Assembly: GCF_000383575.1 (NCBI RefSeq)
Contig: NZ_KB911579.1
Location: 127,707 to 191,706 of the forward strand
Length of the DNA: 64,000 bases
DNA from: Salinispora oceanensis
Lineage (GTDB): Bacteria; Actinomycetota; Actinomycetes; Mycobacteriales; Micromonosporaceae
Direction of reading: 5' to 3'
Shown: positions 17,031 through 25,158 of the stretch, in pieces
How positions within the stretch are numbered: position 1 is the stretch's first letter
Layout: the number at the start of each line of letters is the position of its first letter
The notes under the pieces: model-generated
Told to the model about the DNA's origin: nothing
The model's input: only the letters and a program-made list of their open reading frames with translations
The model's database searches: none
Position numbers and translations under genes: made by a program

Positions 17031-17732
17031 CTATCCCCGCGCCGCCAGCGGAACGGCCGCGATCTGCCGCCAGAGGTAGGTGTGGCCGTCCCGCCGCAGC
17101 TCGACCAGGCTGACGGTCTCGACCTGGACGGCTACCGGCGGCAACGACCGCGCGGTCGCCACCTGCTCGATGACCGGTTTCGCGACGGTGGGTCGACGGT
17201 TGTAGGCGACGCTGACGTGTGGATCGAAGGTCGTGGGGTGGTCAGGTACGGCCTCGGCGCCTCGCACGTGCGCGGTCGCGGCGACCACGGCCTGCCGGAG
17301 AAGGTGAAACGGCCGGTGCGGACCCACGTTCAAAAAGACCGAGTTCGCCGATCCGGTGAGGGGGCCGACTGTCGCGGCGAAAGGCCGGATGGACGCACAC
17401 CGCTCGCTGGCCGCGGCGGCCACCGCGAGCGCCTGCGAGCTGGTGATCTCGTCGGTGAAGGAGACCCGTTGCACGGTCAGGTGCAGACTCCCGACGGGTA
17501 CCAGATCCAGGGTTTCCAGGTTCCCCAGCCGGGCCTGACAGCGCTCGGCGAGTCGCTGGACCGCCGGGCGCTCGTCAAACCGAACAATCCAGTGGTAGGA
17601 GCGTCGGCCCGCCTCCCAGCCGGGCCGCTCCCAGTGGTTGACGAGCCGGTCCAGCTGTCGATAACGGTGCCAATCCGACCGGATGTACTCGTTCTCGTCC
17701 GGGCGATCCTCCACGCCCTCAGCCGGTCTCAT
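17031..17732 (-). CDS. 2H phosphoesterase (2'-5' RNA ligase-like)
   Basis: A 233-aa member of the LigT/2H superfamily, which act on cyclic phosphates or 2'-5' RNA linkages. The two catalytic H-x-T/S motifs are HLTV (about residue 84) and HVSV (about residue 171). The sequence around the second, TTFDPHVSVAYNRR, is also found in the decayed copy near 9.9 kb. The start codon overlaps the stop of the upstream HAD gene (ATGA), so the two are translationally coupled. A repair or salvage role with the phosphatase is inferred. Confidence 0.85.
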   Translation of the reverse strand: MRPAEGVEDRPDENEYIRSDWHRYRQLDRLVNHWERPGWEAGRRSYHWIVRFDERPAVQRLAERCQARLGNLETLDLVPVGSLHLTVQRVSFTDEITSSQALAVAAAASERCASIRPFAATVGPLTGSANSVFLNVGPHRPFHLLRQAVVAATAHVRGAEAVPDHPTTFDPHVSVAYNRRPTVAKPVIEQVATARSLPPVAVQVETVSLVELRRDGHTYLWRQIAAVPLAARG

Positions 17733-18538
17733 CGGTGGGCCTCTCCGGGCCGGGCATGCCGCGCCGCGAGTACCGCACCGACCACGGCGCTGGTATCTCG
17801 GAGGTCGGGAAGAACCGCGTCGGCTCCGCTGGCGGCCAGGGATTCGACATCGTACTCGCCGGTGGCCACCCCCACCGTGAATGCGCCGCTGGAGCGGCCA
17901 GCCCTGACGTCACGTGGGGTGTCCCCGATCAGCACCGTGGGGGCCGGCGGGAATGGAATCCCGTACTTCGCCGTCGCCTTCCTGCGCGCGACCGGCACCA
18001 GGTCGGCACGCACCTCGGTGTCCGAGCCGTACGCGCCCACCTCGTAGTCGAGGGCGCCGGCCAACCCGAATACGGAAACCTTGATCTGGGCGTTGTGCCG
18101 CGTGTTTCCCGTCAGCACGGACTGGACGACGTCACCCCGCCCAGCCAACGCCGCGATGGCCGCCCGTGCCCCCATCTTGGCGTGTCCCCGTTCCGCCAGC
18201 CGCGACGTGAGCGATGCGAAGACCCTGTTCATCACGTCAACCGCCTGTTCCAGCACGTCCGGGGTGGCGTCGATGCCGTGCTGTCGCAGCACGAGCCGCA
18301 GGACCGCGGGATCGGTCCTGCCCGCGGGAACAATCGGGTGCTCCGGGGGGCGGCCGGTCAGCCGGGTGAAGGTCAACGCGTACGCCTCCTTGCTCACCCC
18401 ACCGTTGTCGATCAGGGTGCCGTCGATGTCCCAGAGCACCAGCAGCGCGCTGGCGACACCGGGCGCCCCGCGAGCAGGTTCCCGTCCGGTGTGGTCACCG
18501 TGCTCGACGGCGGGCGTTCGCTCACCCCTGGCTGTCAC
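17729..18538 (-). CDS. HAD-superfamily phosphatase (phosphoglycolate phosphatase-like)
   Basis: Haloacid-dehalogenase-type hydrolase (about 269 aa). Motif I is LWDIDGTLIDNG with the nucleophile Asp and second Asp, motif II is QSVLTGNT, Lys is in VARRKATAKYG, and motif IV is VLIGDTPRDVRAG. An alpha-helical cap lies between motifs I and II. I chose GTG 18538; ATG 18586 is upstream in frame, but a TTGACA at about 18604-18609 suggests transcription begins near or after it. The stop overlaps the start of the 2H phosphoesterase by 4 nt. Confidence 0.85.
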   Translation of the reverse strand: MTARGERTPAVEHGDHTGREPARGAPGVASALLVLWDIDGTLIDNGGVSKEAYALTFTRLTGRPPEHPIVPAGRTDPAVLRLVLRQHGIDATPDVLEQAVDVMNRVFASLTSRLAERGHAKMGARAAIAALAGRGDVVQSVLTGNTRHNAQIKVSVFGLAGALDYEVGAYGSDTEVRADLVPVARRKATAKYGIPFPPAPTVLIGDTPRDVRAGRSSGAFTVGVATGEYDVESLAASGADAVLPDLRDTSAVVGAVLAARHARPGEAHR

Positions 18539-18741
18539 ATAAGTCGTTGTAACACCCGGCCTGCCAGTCCCCGCCCGACTTGCCACATACCCGGCCCACC
18601 GAGTGTCAAGTCACGCTACCCCCACAACCTCCCTTTTGCACGAATAGATCTTTTTAGTTATTACAGTGCGGTAAATCATATTCCGTAACCCGCCGTAAGC
18701 GGCCAACCAGGCAAGTCGTACGGTGGTCACCGGAGGTTCAC

Positions 18742-19743
18742 ATGCGCGTATCGGTATTTAGCACGAAGCCATACGATCGGGAGTTCCTGTCGACGGCCAA
18801 CTCGGCCGGCGACCACGAACTGGAATTCCTCGAGCCCCGACTGACCCCGCAGACCGCCAAGCTCGCCAGCGGCGCAGCGGCGGTCTGCGCGTTCGTCAAC
18901 GACGACCTCGGCACCGAGGTACTGGAGCGGCTGGCCGCCGACGGCGTCCGCCTGATCGCGCTCCGCTCCGCCGGCTTCAACCACGTGGACCTGGCCACCG
19001 CTCGCCGGCTCGGCCTCACCGTGGTCCGGGTACCGGAGTACTCCCCGTACGCCGTGGCCGAGCACACGGTTGCCCTGATCCTCGCCCTCAATCGCAAGGT
19101 CTACCGGGCCTACAACCGGGTCCGGGAGCACAACTTCGCGCTCACCGGGCTGCTCGGCTTCGACCTGCACGGCCGGACCGTCGGCGTCGTCGGCACCGGG
19201 AAGATCGGGTTCTGCGTGGCCCGCATCCTGTCCGGGTTCGGCTGCCGGGTCATCGCCAGCGACCCGTACCCGGACGACGCGGTGGCCGCGGCCGGGATCG
19301 AGTACGTGCCGCTGCCACGCCTGCTGAGCGACTCGGACGTGATCACCCTGCACTGCCCGCTGACCCCGGACACCGAGCACCTGATCAACCCCGAACGGAT
19401 CGCCCAGATGCGCCGGGGGGCAATGCTGATCAATACCAGCCGTGGGGCGCTGGTGGACACCCGGGCGGTGATTGACGGGCTCAAGAACGGCCAGATCGGC
19501 TATCTCGGTCTCGACGTGTACGAGGAGGAGACCGACCTGTTCTTCGAGGATCTCTCCGACCGGGTCCTCGATGACGACGACTTCTCCCGGCTCAACACCT
19601 TCCCCAACGTGTTGATCACCGGCCACCAGGCCTTCTTCACCGAGGACGCGATGCGCAACATCGCCGCCACCACGATCGACAGTCTCAGCACCCTCGAGCG
19701 GGAGGGGGCGGACGCCGTCTCCCAGTCGGCCCGGGTCTGCTGA
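18742..19743 (+). CDS. D-2-hydroxyacid dehydrogenase (D-lactate dehydrogenase type)
   Basis: NAD-dependent oxidoreductase (333 aa) that probably interconverts pyruvate and D-lactate. The N-terminal catalytic lobe carries [12 protein letters not shown] (substrate Arg). The NAD-binding Rossmann turn is GVVGTGKIG at about residue 151, followed by an acidic residue in ASDPYPD. Later motifs are [11 protein letters not shown] (catalytic Arg), the catalytic Glu in [13 protein letters not shown], and the acid/base His in ITGHQAFFT. The DLFFED insertion is typical of the LdhA type. GGAGG lies 5 nt before the ATG. An AT-rich patch at 18640-18690 is the likely promoter; no clear Rex site is seen. Confidence 0.92.
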   Translation: MRVSVFSTKPYDREFLSTANSAGDHELEFLEPRLTPQTAKLASGAAAVCAFVNDDLGTEVLERLAADGVRLIALRSAGFNHVDLATARRLGLTVVRVPEYSPYAVAEHTVALILALNRKVYRAYNRVREHNFALTGLLGFDLHGRTVGVVGTGKIGFCVARILSGFGCRVIASDPYPDDAVAAAGIEYVPLPRLLSDSDVITLHCPLTPDTEHLINPERIAQMRRGAMLINTSRGALVDTRAVIDGLKNGQIGYLGLDVYEEETDLFFEDLSDRVLDDDDFSRLNTFPNVLITGHQAFFTEDAMRNIAATTIDSLSTLEREGADAVSQSARVC

Positions 19744-19786
19744 GCGCGCTAACCGCACACCGGTGCACTGTGCGATATTGACTGGC

Positions 19787-20692
19787 ATGTCTGCACTGCG
19801 CACTCCGGACAGCCGGTTCACCAACCTGCCCGACTTCCCCTACGAGCCCCACTACGTCGACCTGGACGGCCTACGGATGGCCTACGTCACGGCCGGCCCG
19901 GCGGATGGGCAACCGGTGCTGCTCTTGCACGGGGAACCCAGCTGGTCATTCCTGTATCGGAAGGTCATCCCGGTGCTCGCCGAGGCCGGGCTGCGGGCCA
20001 TCGCACCGGATCTCATCGGCTTCGGCCGGTCCGACAAGCCGGCCGAGCACGGCGAGCACAGCTACGCCCGACACGTCGAGTGGATCCGCAGCTTCGCCTT
20101 CGACAAGTTGGACCTGACCGGGGTGACGCTGGTCGGGCAGGACTGGGGCGGCCTGATCGGGCTCCGCCTGGTCGCCGAGCACCCGGACCGCTTCGCCCGG
20201 GTGGTCGCCGCCAACACCGGGCTGCCCACCGGTGACCAGCCGATGCCGGAGCTCTGGTGGCAGTTCCGGCGGATGGTCGAGACGGCCCCCGAGCTGACGG
20301 TGTCCCGGCTGGTGCAGTCGGGCTGCCAGAGTGAGCTCACCGAGGCGGAGCTGGCGGCCTACGACGCGCCGTTCCCGGACGAGTCCTACCTCGCCGGCGC
20401 CCGCACCATGCCCACCCTGGTGCCGACCGCACCCGACGATCCGGCCAGCACCGCCAACCGCGCCGCGTGGACCGAACTCTCCCGTTGGGAGCGCCCGTTC
20501 CTGGTGGCGTTCAGCGACCAGGATCCGATCACCGGGGGGATGGCGCCAGTGTTGCGCCGCACCGTGCCGGGGGCTGCCGGACTCGACCACCCGGTGATCA
20601 AGGGGGCCGGGCACTTCCTCCAGGAGGACGCGGGAGAGCAGCTCGGCAAGGTTATCGCGGAGTTCGTTCGGTCCGCCTCGACCGCATCCTAG
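19787..20692 (+). CDS. Haloalkane dehalogenase
   Basis: Alpha/beta-hydrolase fold enzyme (301 aa) that replaces halogen on alkanes with hydroxyl. The N-terminal motif HGEPSWSFLYRK holds the oxyanion/halide residues Glu and Trp. The nucleophile is Asp119 in LVGQDWGG, where lipases have Ser. The catalytic acid region is AFSDQDPITG, and the His is in GAGHFLQED. This matches DhlA/DhmA-like dehalogenases rather than esterases. ATG 19787 has no strong ribosome site. It starts 43 bp after the dehydrogenase stop and may be cotranscribed. The natural substrate is unknown. Confidence 0.9.
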   Translation: MSALRTPDSRFTNLPDFPYEPHYVDLDGLRMAYVTAGPADGQPVLLLHGEPSWSFLYRKVIPVLAEAGLRAIAPDLIGFGRSDKPAEHGEHSYARHVEWIRSFAFDKLDLTGVTLVGQDWGGLIGLRLVAEHPDRFARVVAANTGLPTGDQPMPELWWQFRRMVETAPELTVSRLVQSGCQSELTEAELAAYDAPFPDESYLAGARTMPTLVPTAPDDPASTANRAAWTELSRWERPFLVAFSDQDPITGGMAPVLRRTVPGAAGLDHPVIKGAGHFLQEDAGEQLGKVIAEFVRSASTAS

Positions 20693-20884
20693 CCGGGCAC
20701 CATCTCATCGAGTGAGCGAACAGTTACCCAGAGCGCGCCAGGTGGACTAACCTTACCTGCGCGTTCGCCAGCGACGTCGACACGCCTCGGCCAACCCTGC
20801 CCGCCCGATCGGCCGGTTTTCCAGCGAACCCACGCCGCTGCGTCGCTGATTGGGCAGGATCGTCCGCAACAAGGAGGTGCCGTT

Positions 20885-21316
20885 GTGCAGGACACCCGCG
20901 CTGTCGCCCTGACCGTCAAGGTGAGCGGCCTGCCACCGGTCAAAGCCGAAGCGCTGTCCATCTTCGCCGCCGGGCATCGGCAGGCGATGAGGGTCCGCGC
21001 CCTACTACAAGCGGCCTGCGCGGCGGCTCAGCAGGCCGGCTGGACCCCACTGTCCGGGCCGATCGAAGTGGACCTCGTGCTGCGCTGCCCGCCGGGGCAC
21101 CGCACATCCGACGCCAGCACGCTACTTGGCGGGGTATGTGCGGTGCTCCAGGACAAGAAGCGGGTGGCCAGCATCGGTCTGGCCCACCTCGGCGTCCTGG
21201 TGGACGTCGCACTTTACGACGATGACCGGCAGATCAGAGCAATGACGTACCGGGAGGAACCGGCGGAGGACTACTCGTACGAGGTGCGGGTCGCCGCCGT
21301 GCCGGCCGCGGTGTAA
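20885..21316 (+). CDS. RusA-like small protein of unknown function
   Basis: A 143-aa protein with GTG start at 20885 behind a strong AAGGAGG. The layout resembles the RusA Holliday-junction resolvase fold: beta start TVKVSGLPPVKAEAL, basic helix, strand IEVDLVLRCPPGHRTSDAST, helix GGVCAVL, then YDDDRQIRAMTYREEP and strand YEVRVAAV. The DDRQI motif near the end is typical, but the canonical D-x-D-N of RusA is only SDAST here, so catalysis is doubtful. It stands upstream of a second small gene. The assignment is inferred from the motif pattern only. Confidence 0.6.
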   Translation: MQDTRAVALTVKVSGLPPVKAEALSIFAAGHRQAMRVRALLQAACAAAQQAGWTPLSGPIEVDLVLRCPPGHRTSDASTLLGGVCAVLQDKKRVASIGLAHLGVLVDVALYDDDRQIRAMTYREEPAEDYSYEVRVAAVPAAV

Positions 21317-21362
21317 CCGACGCCGACGGCGGGGTACCCGGTCGCCGAGAAAGGGAGCGCCG

Positions 21363-21632
21363 ATGTCCGAGCCACACGTCACGCTGGAGCCTCGGGACCC
21401 GGTACAGAAGAAGCTGCGTGGCCCGCTGGAGGAGCAGCTGACCTCGGCGCTTCAGGCCGCCACCGACCGGGTCCGGGAAAGCTACGACGGCGAGCCGGTC
21501 GAGCAGGTCTGCCAGCGGCTGCTGGACGAGACCCGCGCCGGTCTGCACCCAGACATCGCGGCCGGGTTCCAGCCCGACATGGACGAGTTCTGTCGGGTGG
21601 CGGTGGCTATCGTCCGCGGCACGGACATGTGA
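21363..21632 (+). CDS. Hypothetical 89-aa protein
   Basis: A small acidic, mostly helical protein with no membrane segment. It has PVQKKLRGPLEEQLTSAL, the helix VEQVCQRLLDETRAGL, and a C-terminal DMDEFCRVAVAIV. ATG 21363 has GGGAG about 6 nt upstream, and it starts 46 bp after the RusA-like gene on the same strand, so cotranscription is likely. I do not recognise the family. Confidence 0.65.
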   Translation: MSEPHVTLEPRDPVQKKLRGPLEEQLTSALQAATDRVRESYDGEPVEQVCQRLLDETRAGLHPDIAAGFQPDMDEFCRVAVAIVRGTDM

Positions 21633-21634
21633 AC

Positions 21635-21674
21635 GCTCTTGGGCCTCAGATGTCGCTCTTGGGCCTCAGATGTC
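21635..21674. repeat. Perfect 20-bp tandem repeat (2 copies)
   Basis: GCTCTTGGGCCTCAGATGTC occurs twice head to tail (21635-21654, 21655-21674), with GCT starting a third. It lies between the ends of two convergent genes. Confidence 0.95.
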
Positions 21675-21689
21675 GCTTGGCGCTCCGCG

Positions 21690-22391
21690 TCAGAAGTGGT
21701 GCAGCAGGTCGGGGAAGGCGGTGAGGTGCAGCACCGCCGCGTCGTCGTGGTCCAGGGCGTCGTGCTCCAACACCCAGGTGTTCTCGTTCGGGACGTAGAC
21801 GGCGTTCATCCCCGCCGCGCGGGCCGGCAGAATGTCTGACTTCGGCGAGTTCCCAATCATCCAGGCACGAGACGGCGCGAAGTCGTGCTCGTTGGCCAGC
21901 CACCGGTAGGTGGTCACGTCCTTCTCCGGCACGATGTGCGCGGCCCGGAAATGGTGCAGCAGGTCCGAGGCGTCCAGCTTCCGCTGCTGCTCCTCCCGGT
22001 CGCCCTTGGTGAGCAGAAACAGCTCGTGCCGGCCGGCCAACTCGTCCAACGCCGCGGCCACCCCCGGCATCAGCTCGACCCGGTGCTCGACCAGGGCGAC
22101 GGCCAGCTCCTCGATTCCCCGCCGCTCGGCGGGCGTGGCCGGCCGCTCCCGCAGCCGCTCGAAACACTCACCGAGACTACGCAGAAAGACCTTGCTGCCG
22201 TAGCCGTGCGCGACGGCATTGGCCTGCTCGATGTCGTCGAGGATCGTACGGATCTCGGTGCGCTCCAACGTCGGGTGTGCCACCCAGGTCAGAAAGTCCT
22301 CGATGACCCGCTCGAAGACGATGTTGTTCTCCCAGAGTGTGTCGTCGGCATCGAAGATCAGCACCTGCCCGTGTCGGCGTGCACCTGCCAT
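21690..22391 (-). CDS. HAD-superfamily hydrolase
   Basis: A 233-aa phosphatase-type HAD protein. Motif I is LIFDADDTLWENN, motif II Thr is in LFLLTKGDREEQQ, Lys is in VPEKDVTTYRWL, and motif IV is MIGNSPKSDILPA. The helical cap lies between residues about 30 and 110. The N-terminus MAGARRHGQV is directly before strand 1, so the start looks right. The substrate cannot be fixed. It is convergent with the 89-aa gene. Confidence 0.87.
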   Translation of the reverse strand: MAGARRHGQVLIFDADDTLWENNIVFERVIEDFLTWVAHPTLERTEIRTILDDIEQANAVAHGYGSKVFLRSLGECFERLRERPATPAERRGIEELAVALVEHRVELMPGVAAALDELAGRHELFLLTKGDREEQQRKLDASDLLHHFRAAHIVPEKDVTTYRWLANEHDFAPSRAWMIGNSPKSDILPARAAGMNAVYVPNENTWVLEHDALDHDDAAVLHLTAFPDLLHHF

Positions 22392-22473
22392 GTCGCCCTC
22401 CCGTCAACAGTCAGCGCCACCGTAGCGGCCGCCACCAACCCGATCACCTCATTTCCCGCCCCACCGCCGGGCG

Positions 22474-22508
22474 GCTGACGGCTGACGGCTGACGGCTGAC
22501 GGCTGACG
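22474..22508. repeat. Heptamer tandem repeat (GCTGACG)x5
   Basis: Five perfect copies of GCTGACG in the spacer between the HAD gene and the DUF457-type gene. A degenerate array of the same heptamer on the other strand lies at 59516-59537, so the element is dispersed. Confidence 0.93.
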
Positions 22509-22633
22509 GCCGGATCCGAGCTCCTCCGGGCCGTACCGTCTCTTTCGGAGTGGGTGCGGTCCCGGGCGGTGCCACCACTGCACTACAGTGACGTAGCTTC
22601 TGCGCGTCCAGGATCCGGGGAGGGTGAGCGGGC

Positions 22634-23443
22634 ATGATGGGACCGTCGCACGCGCTGTCTGGCGCGACGGTGTGGTTGGCCGGCTCCTGGGCCCTGGACC
22701 ACTTCGCCGGCTACGAGCAGTCGCCGCTCGCACTCGCCGTCGGCACCGCGGTCTGCGCGGGAGGTGCGCTCTTTCCCGACCTCGACCTCTCCGGCAAGGT
22801 CACCCGAAACCAGGGTGGCGCCACGGTCGCCCGCACCTTCGGCGTCTTCTCCCTCTTCGTCGCCGAGGTGACCGAGAAGGTGTCGCTCGGCGTCTACTAT
22901 GCGACGAAGTTGAGTCGGGACCCGCGCCGCACCAACGGACACCGCACCCTGACCCACACCATCCCCTTCACCGTACTGGTCGGCTGGGGCACCACCGCGC
23001 TCTGCGCCGCGTACGGCAAGTGGGCGGTGATCGGCATCCTCTTCTTCATGTTCGGTCTCGCCCTGCGCGGCCTCTTCGACGATTGGGCCGAACGCGCCGG
23101 CTGGCTCGTGGTGACCCTCGCCTCGCTCGCCGCGGCGTGGTTCACCTTCGCCACCCTTCCCGGGGACCGCGGCTATCCGATGATCGGACTGGCCGTCGGC
23201 GTCGGCTGCTTCGTCCACATCCTCGGCGACATGATCACCCGGGCCGGGGTACCGATCCTCTGGCCAATCCCGATCAAACGTCGGATGTGGCGGATGATCA
23301 GTCTGCCGGACTCGATCGCACTTCGGGCGGGCGGCAAGACCGAGGTGGTCTTCGTCCGGACCGCGCTCACCATCGTCTCGGTGCTCTCCGCCATCGGGCT
23401 GATCGCCCCGCACCTGCTCGATCGCTTCAACATCGGGGCCTGA
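22634..23443 (+). CDS. DUF457/YdjM-like membrane-bound metal-dependent hydrolase
   Basis: A 269-aa polytopic membrane protein. GPSHALSGATVW (residues 3-14) and LFPDLDLSGK (about 46-55) carry the His and Asp residues of the family, and HRTLTHTIPF (about 103) and CFVHILGDMITRAG (about 196) carry further His/Asp likely to bind metal. It has about five hydrophobic segments. ATG 22634 has GGAGGG about 9 nt upstream; YdjM homologues are called inner-membrane hydrolases, but no substrate is established. The next gene starts 5 nt after the stop. Confidence 0.85.
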   Translation: MMGPSHALSGATVWLAGSWALDHFAGYEQSPLALAVGTAVCAGGALFPDLDLSGKVTRNQGGATVARTFGVFSLFVAEVTEKVSLGVYYATKLSRDPRRTNGHRTLTHTIPFTVLVGWGTTALCAAYGKWAVIGILFFMFGLALRGLFDDWAERAGWLVVTLASLAAAWFTFATLPGDRGYPMIGLAVGVGCFVHILGDMITRAGVPILWPIPIKRRMWRMISLPDSIALRAGGKTEVVFVRTALTIVSVLSAIGLIAPHLLDRFNIGA

Positions 23444-23448
23444 CGGCC

Positions 23449-24351
23449 GTGCCGGTGTCCACCGACGACGCCGACGACGCCGACGTCCCGGCGTTCTGGC
23501 AGGGGCTCGGCCTCCCCGGCCTCGCCGACGTACACGTGCACTTCCTCCCGCCCCGGTTGCTGCGTCGGGTGTGGGCGTACTTCGACGCGGCCGGCCCACT
23601 CCTCGGCACCACCTGGCCCATCCGCTACCGGTGGAGCGACGCGGAGCGGCTGGCGCACCTGCGCCGGATGGGCGTGCGGGCGTTCAGTGCCCTGGCGTAC
23701 GCGCACCGCCCCGAGATGGCCGCCGACCTGAACGCCTGGACCCTCGACTTCGCCCGCGCGAACCCGGACTGTCTCCCCTCGGCCACGTTCTTCCCCGAGC
23801 CGGCGGCGCCCCGGTACGTCACCGAGGCGCTCACCGCCGGCGCCCGGGTGTTCAAGGTGCACGTGCAGGTCGGCGGGTTCGCCCCGACCGATCCGCTGCT
23901 CGATCCGGTGTGGGGGTTGCTCGCCGACGCCGGGGTGCCGGTGGTGGTGCACGCGGGACACGCGCCGGCCGGCACCGCACACACCGGCCCCGACCCCTTC
24001 GCCGCCCTACTCGCCCGGCACCCGCGGCTCGCCGCGGTGGTGGCACACCTCGGCGCACCGGACTACGAGGCCTTCCTCGACCTCACCGACCGGTACGAGA
24101 ACGTGCGGCTGGACACCACCATGGCCTTCACCCCGTTCTTCGACCGGGCCGTGCCCTTCCCCACCGCGGAGCTGCCCCGGCTACGCGAGCTGGGCCTGGC
24201 CGGCAAGGTGCTGCACGGCAGCGACTTTCCCAACCTGCCCTACGCGTACGCGGCGCAGCTCACCGCGCTGGCCCAGCTCGACCTGGGCGACGCCTGGTTG
24301 CGGGCAGTGTGCTGGACCAACGCCGCCGACCTGTTCGATCTGCCGGGCTGA
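23449..24351 (+). CDS. Amidohydrolase-2 family protein
   Basis: TIM-barrel metal-dependent hydrolase or decarboxylase-like protein (300 aa) of the ACMSD/amidohydrolase-2 group. Metal-site motifs are ADVHVHFLP near the N-terminus, VVVHAGHAP at mid-protein, VVAHLGAPDYEAF, and LHGSDFPNLPY near the C-terminus. GTG 23449 (or GTG 23455) begins 5 nt after the upstream stop, so it is translationally coupled to the membrane hydrolase. It ends exactly at the end of the opposing gene (24352). Substrate unknown. Confidence 0.87.
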   Translation: MPVSTDDADDADVPAFWQGLGLPGLADVHVHFLPPRLLRRVWAYFDAAGPLLGTTWPIRYRWSDAERLAHLRRMGVRAFSALAYAHRPEMAADLNAWTLDFARANPDCLPSATFFPEPAAPRYVTEALTAGARVFKVHVQVGGFAPTDPLLDPVWGLLADAGVPVVVHAGHAPAGTAHTGPDPFAALLARHPRLAAVVAHLGAPDYEAFLDLTDRYENVRLDTTMAFTPFFDRAVPFPTAELPRLRELGLAGKVLHGSDFPNLPYAYAAQLTALAQLDLGDAWLRAVCWTNAADLFDLPG

Positions 24352-24978
24352 CTATGCGCCGACCCGCTGCGGTGGGACGGTCAACCCGTACAGGGCCACC
24401 AGCTCCGGGCTGTCGACCCGACTGCCGTCGGCGACGGTGTCACAGGAGATGTCGACGATCTGGTCCTTGTGCGCCAGCAGGTACGGACGGGCGCCGACAT
24501 CCGCGCTGGCCAGCGTGGCGATGCCGGACCAGTGCCGGCGGCCGAAGAGCATCGGGTAGCCGCGCAGTCCGCCGTAGGTCGCGCAGACCAGCACGTCCGG
24601 GTACGGCAGTGCGGCGACCCGCTGGACCGCCGCCGCGGTCAGGCCCGGCATGTCCACCGGAACGACGACCACCGCCTCGATGGCGTCGTCGTCGATGGCC
24701 GCGAGGCCGGCCTTGATCGAGGAGCCCACTCCGGTTCCCCAGGCCCGGTTCACCACCACGGTGGCTCGGGTGAGGTCAGCGGTTTCCTGTACCTGGTCGG
24801 CGGCGGCGCCGAGGACGACTACGATCTGCTCGCAGCCGGCCGCCGTCATCGTGTCGATCATCGTGCTCACCAGTGGTTTCTCGCCCTGGCACAGCAGCGC
24901 CTCGGGGCCACCGATCCGGCGCCCGCCACCCGCGGCGATGATCATTCCTGCGGTCCGGTTCAGCGGGGCCACCTCCAT
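24352..24978 (-). CDS. MobA-like nucleotidyltransferase
   Basis: NTP-transferase-3 family protein (208 aa) of the MobA/MocA/CoxC type, which attach a nucleotide to molybdopterin or a similar acceptor. The glycine-rich NTP loop is IIAAGGGRRIGGPEALL, the metal Asp is in VVVPVDMPGLT, and the hydrophobic strand is IVVVLGAAADQV. ATG 24978 starts just after the hairpin at 24991-25011; GTG 25023 is an upstream alternative. No molybdopterin genes lie nearby, so the acceptor is open. Confidence 0.85.
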   Translation of the reverse strand: MEVAPLNRTAGMIIAAGGGRRIGGPEALLCQGEKPLVSTMIDTMTAAGCEQIVVVLGAAADQVQETADLTRATVVVNRAWGTGVGSSIKAGLAAIDDDAIEAVVVVPVDMPGLTAAAVQRVAALPYPDVLVCATYGGLRGYPMLFGRRHWSGIATLASADVGARPYLLAHKDQIVDISCDTVADGSRVDSPELVALYGLTVPPQRVGA

Positions 24979-24990
24979 CTTGGTAACGGA

Positions 24991-25011
24991 CCGGGCAGGC
25001 CACCTGCCCGG
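24991..25011. terminator. Perfect hairpin in the leader of the nucleotidyltransferase gene
   Basis: CCGGGCAGG (24991-24999) pairs with CCTGCCCGG (25003-25011) over a 3-nt loop, 12 bp upstream of ATG 24978. It could be a terminator for the polymerase gene to its right on the same strand, or a 5' leader structure. Confidence 0.45.
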
Positions 25012-25158
25012 TCCGGGACGCACAACCGACCCAACGAGCAGTCAGCGTTCAGGTTCCGGGCATGAATCGGATATTCCGACCATCAGGGACAAAAGGCTTG
25101 AGTCAGGCGGGTGGCCTGGACTGGCGTTGCCCTACCGGGCTCGGGGCCGAACAGCAGC

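Noticed and set aside
22624..24351. 575-codon frame read as one gene from 22624
   Set aside because: The first part runs out of frame over the DUF457-type gene; only the 23449-24351 part has amidohydrolase motifs.
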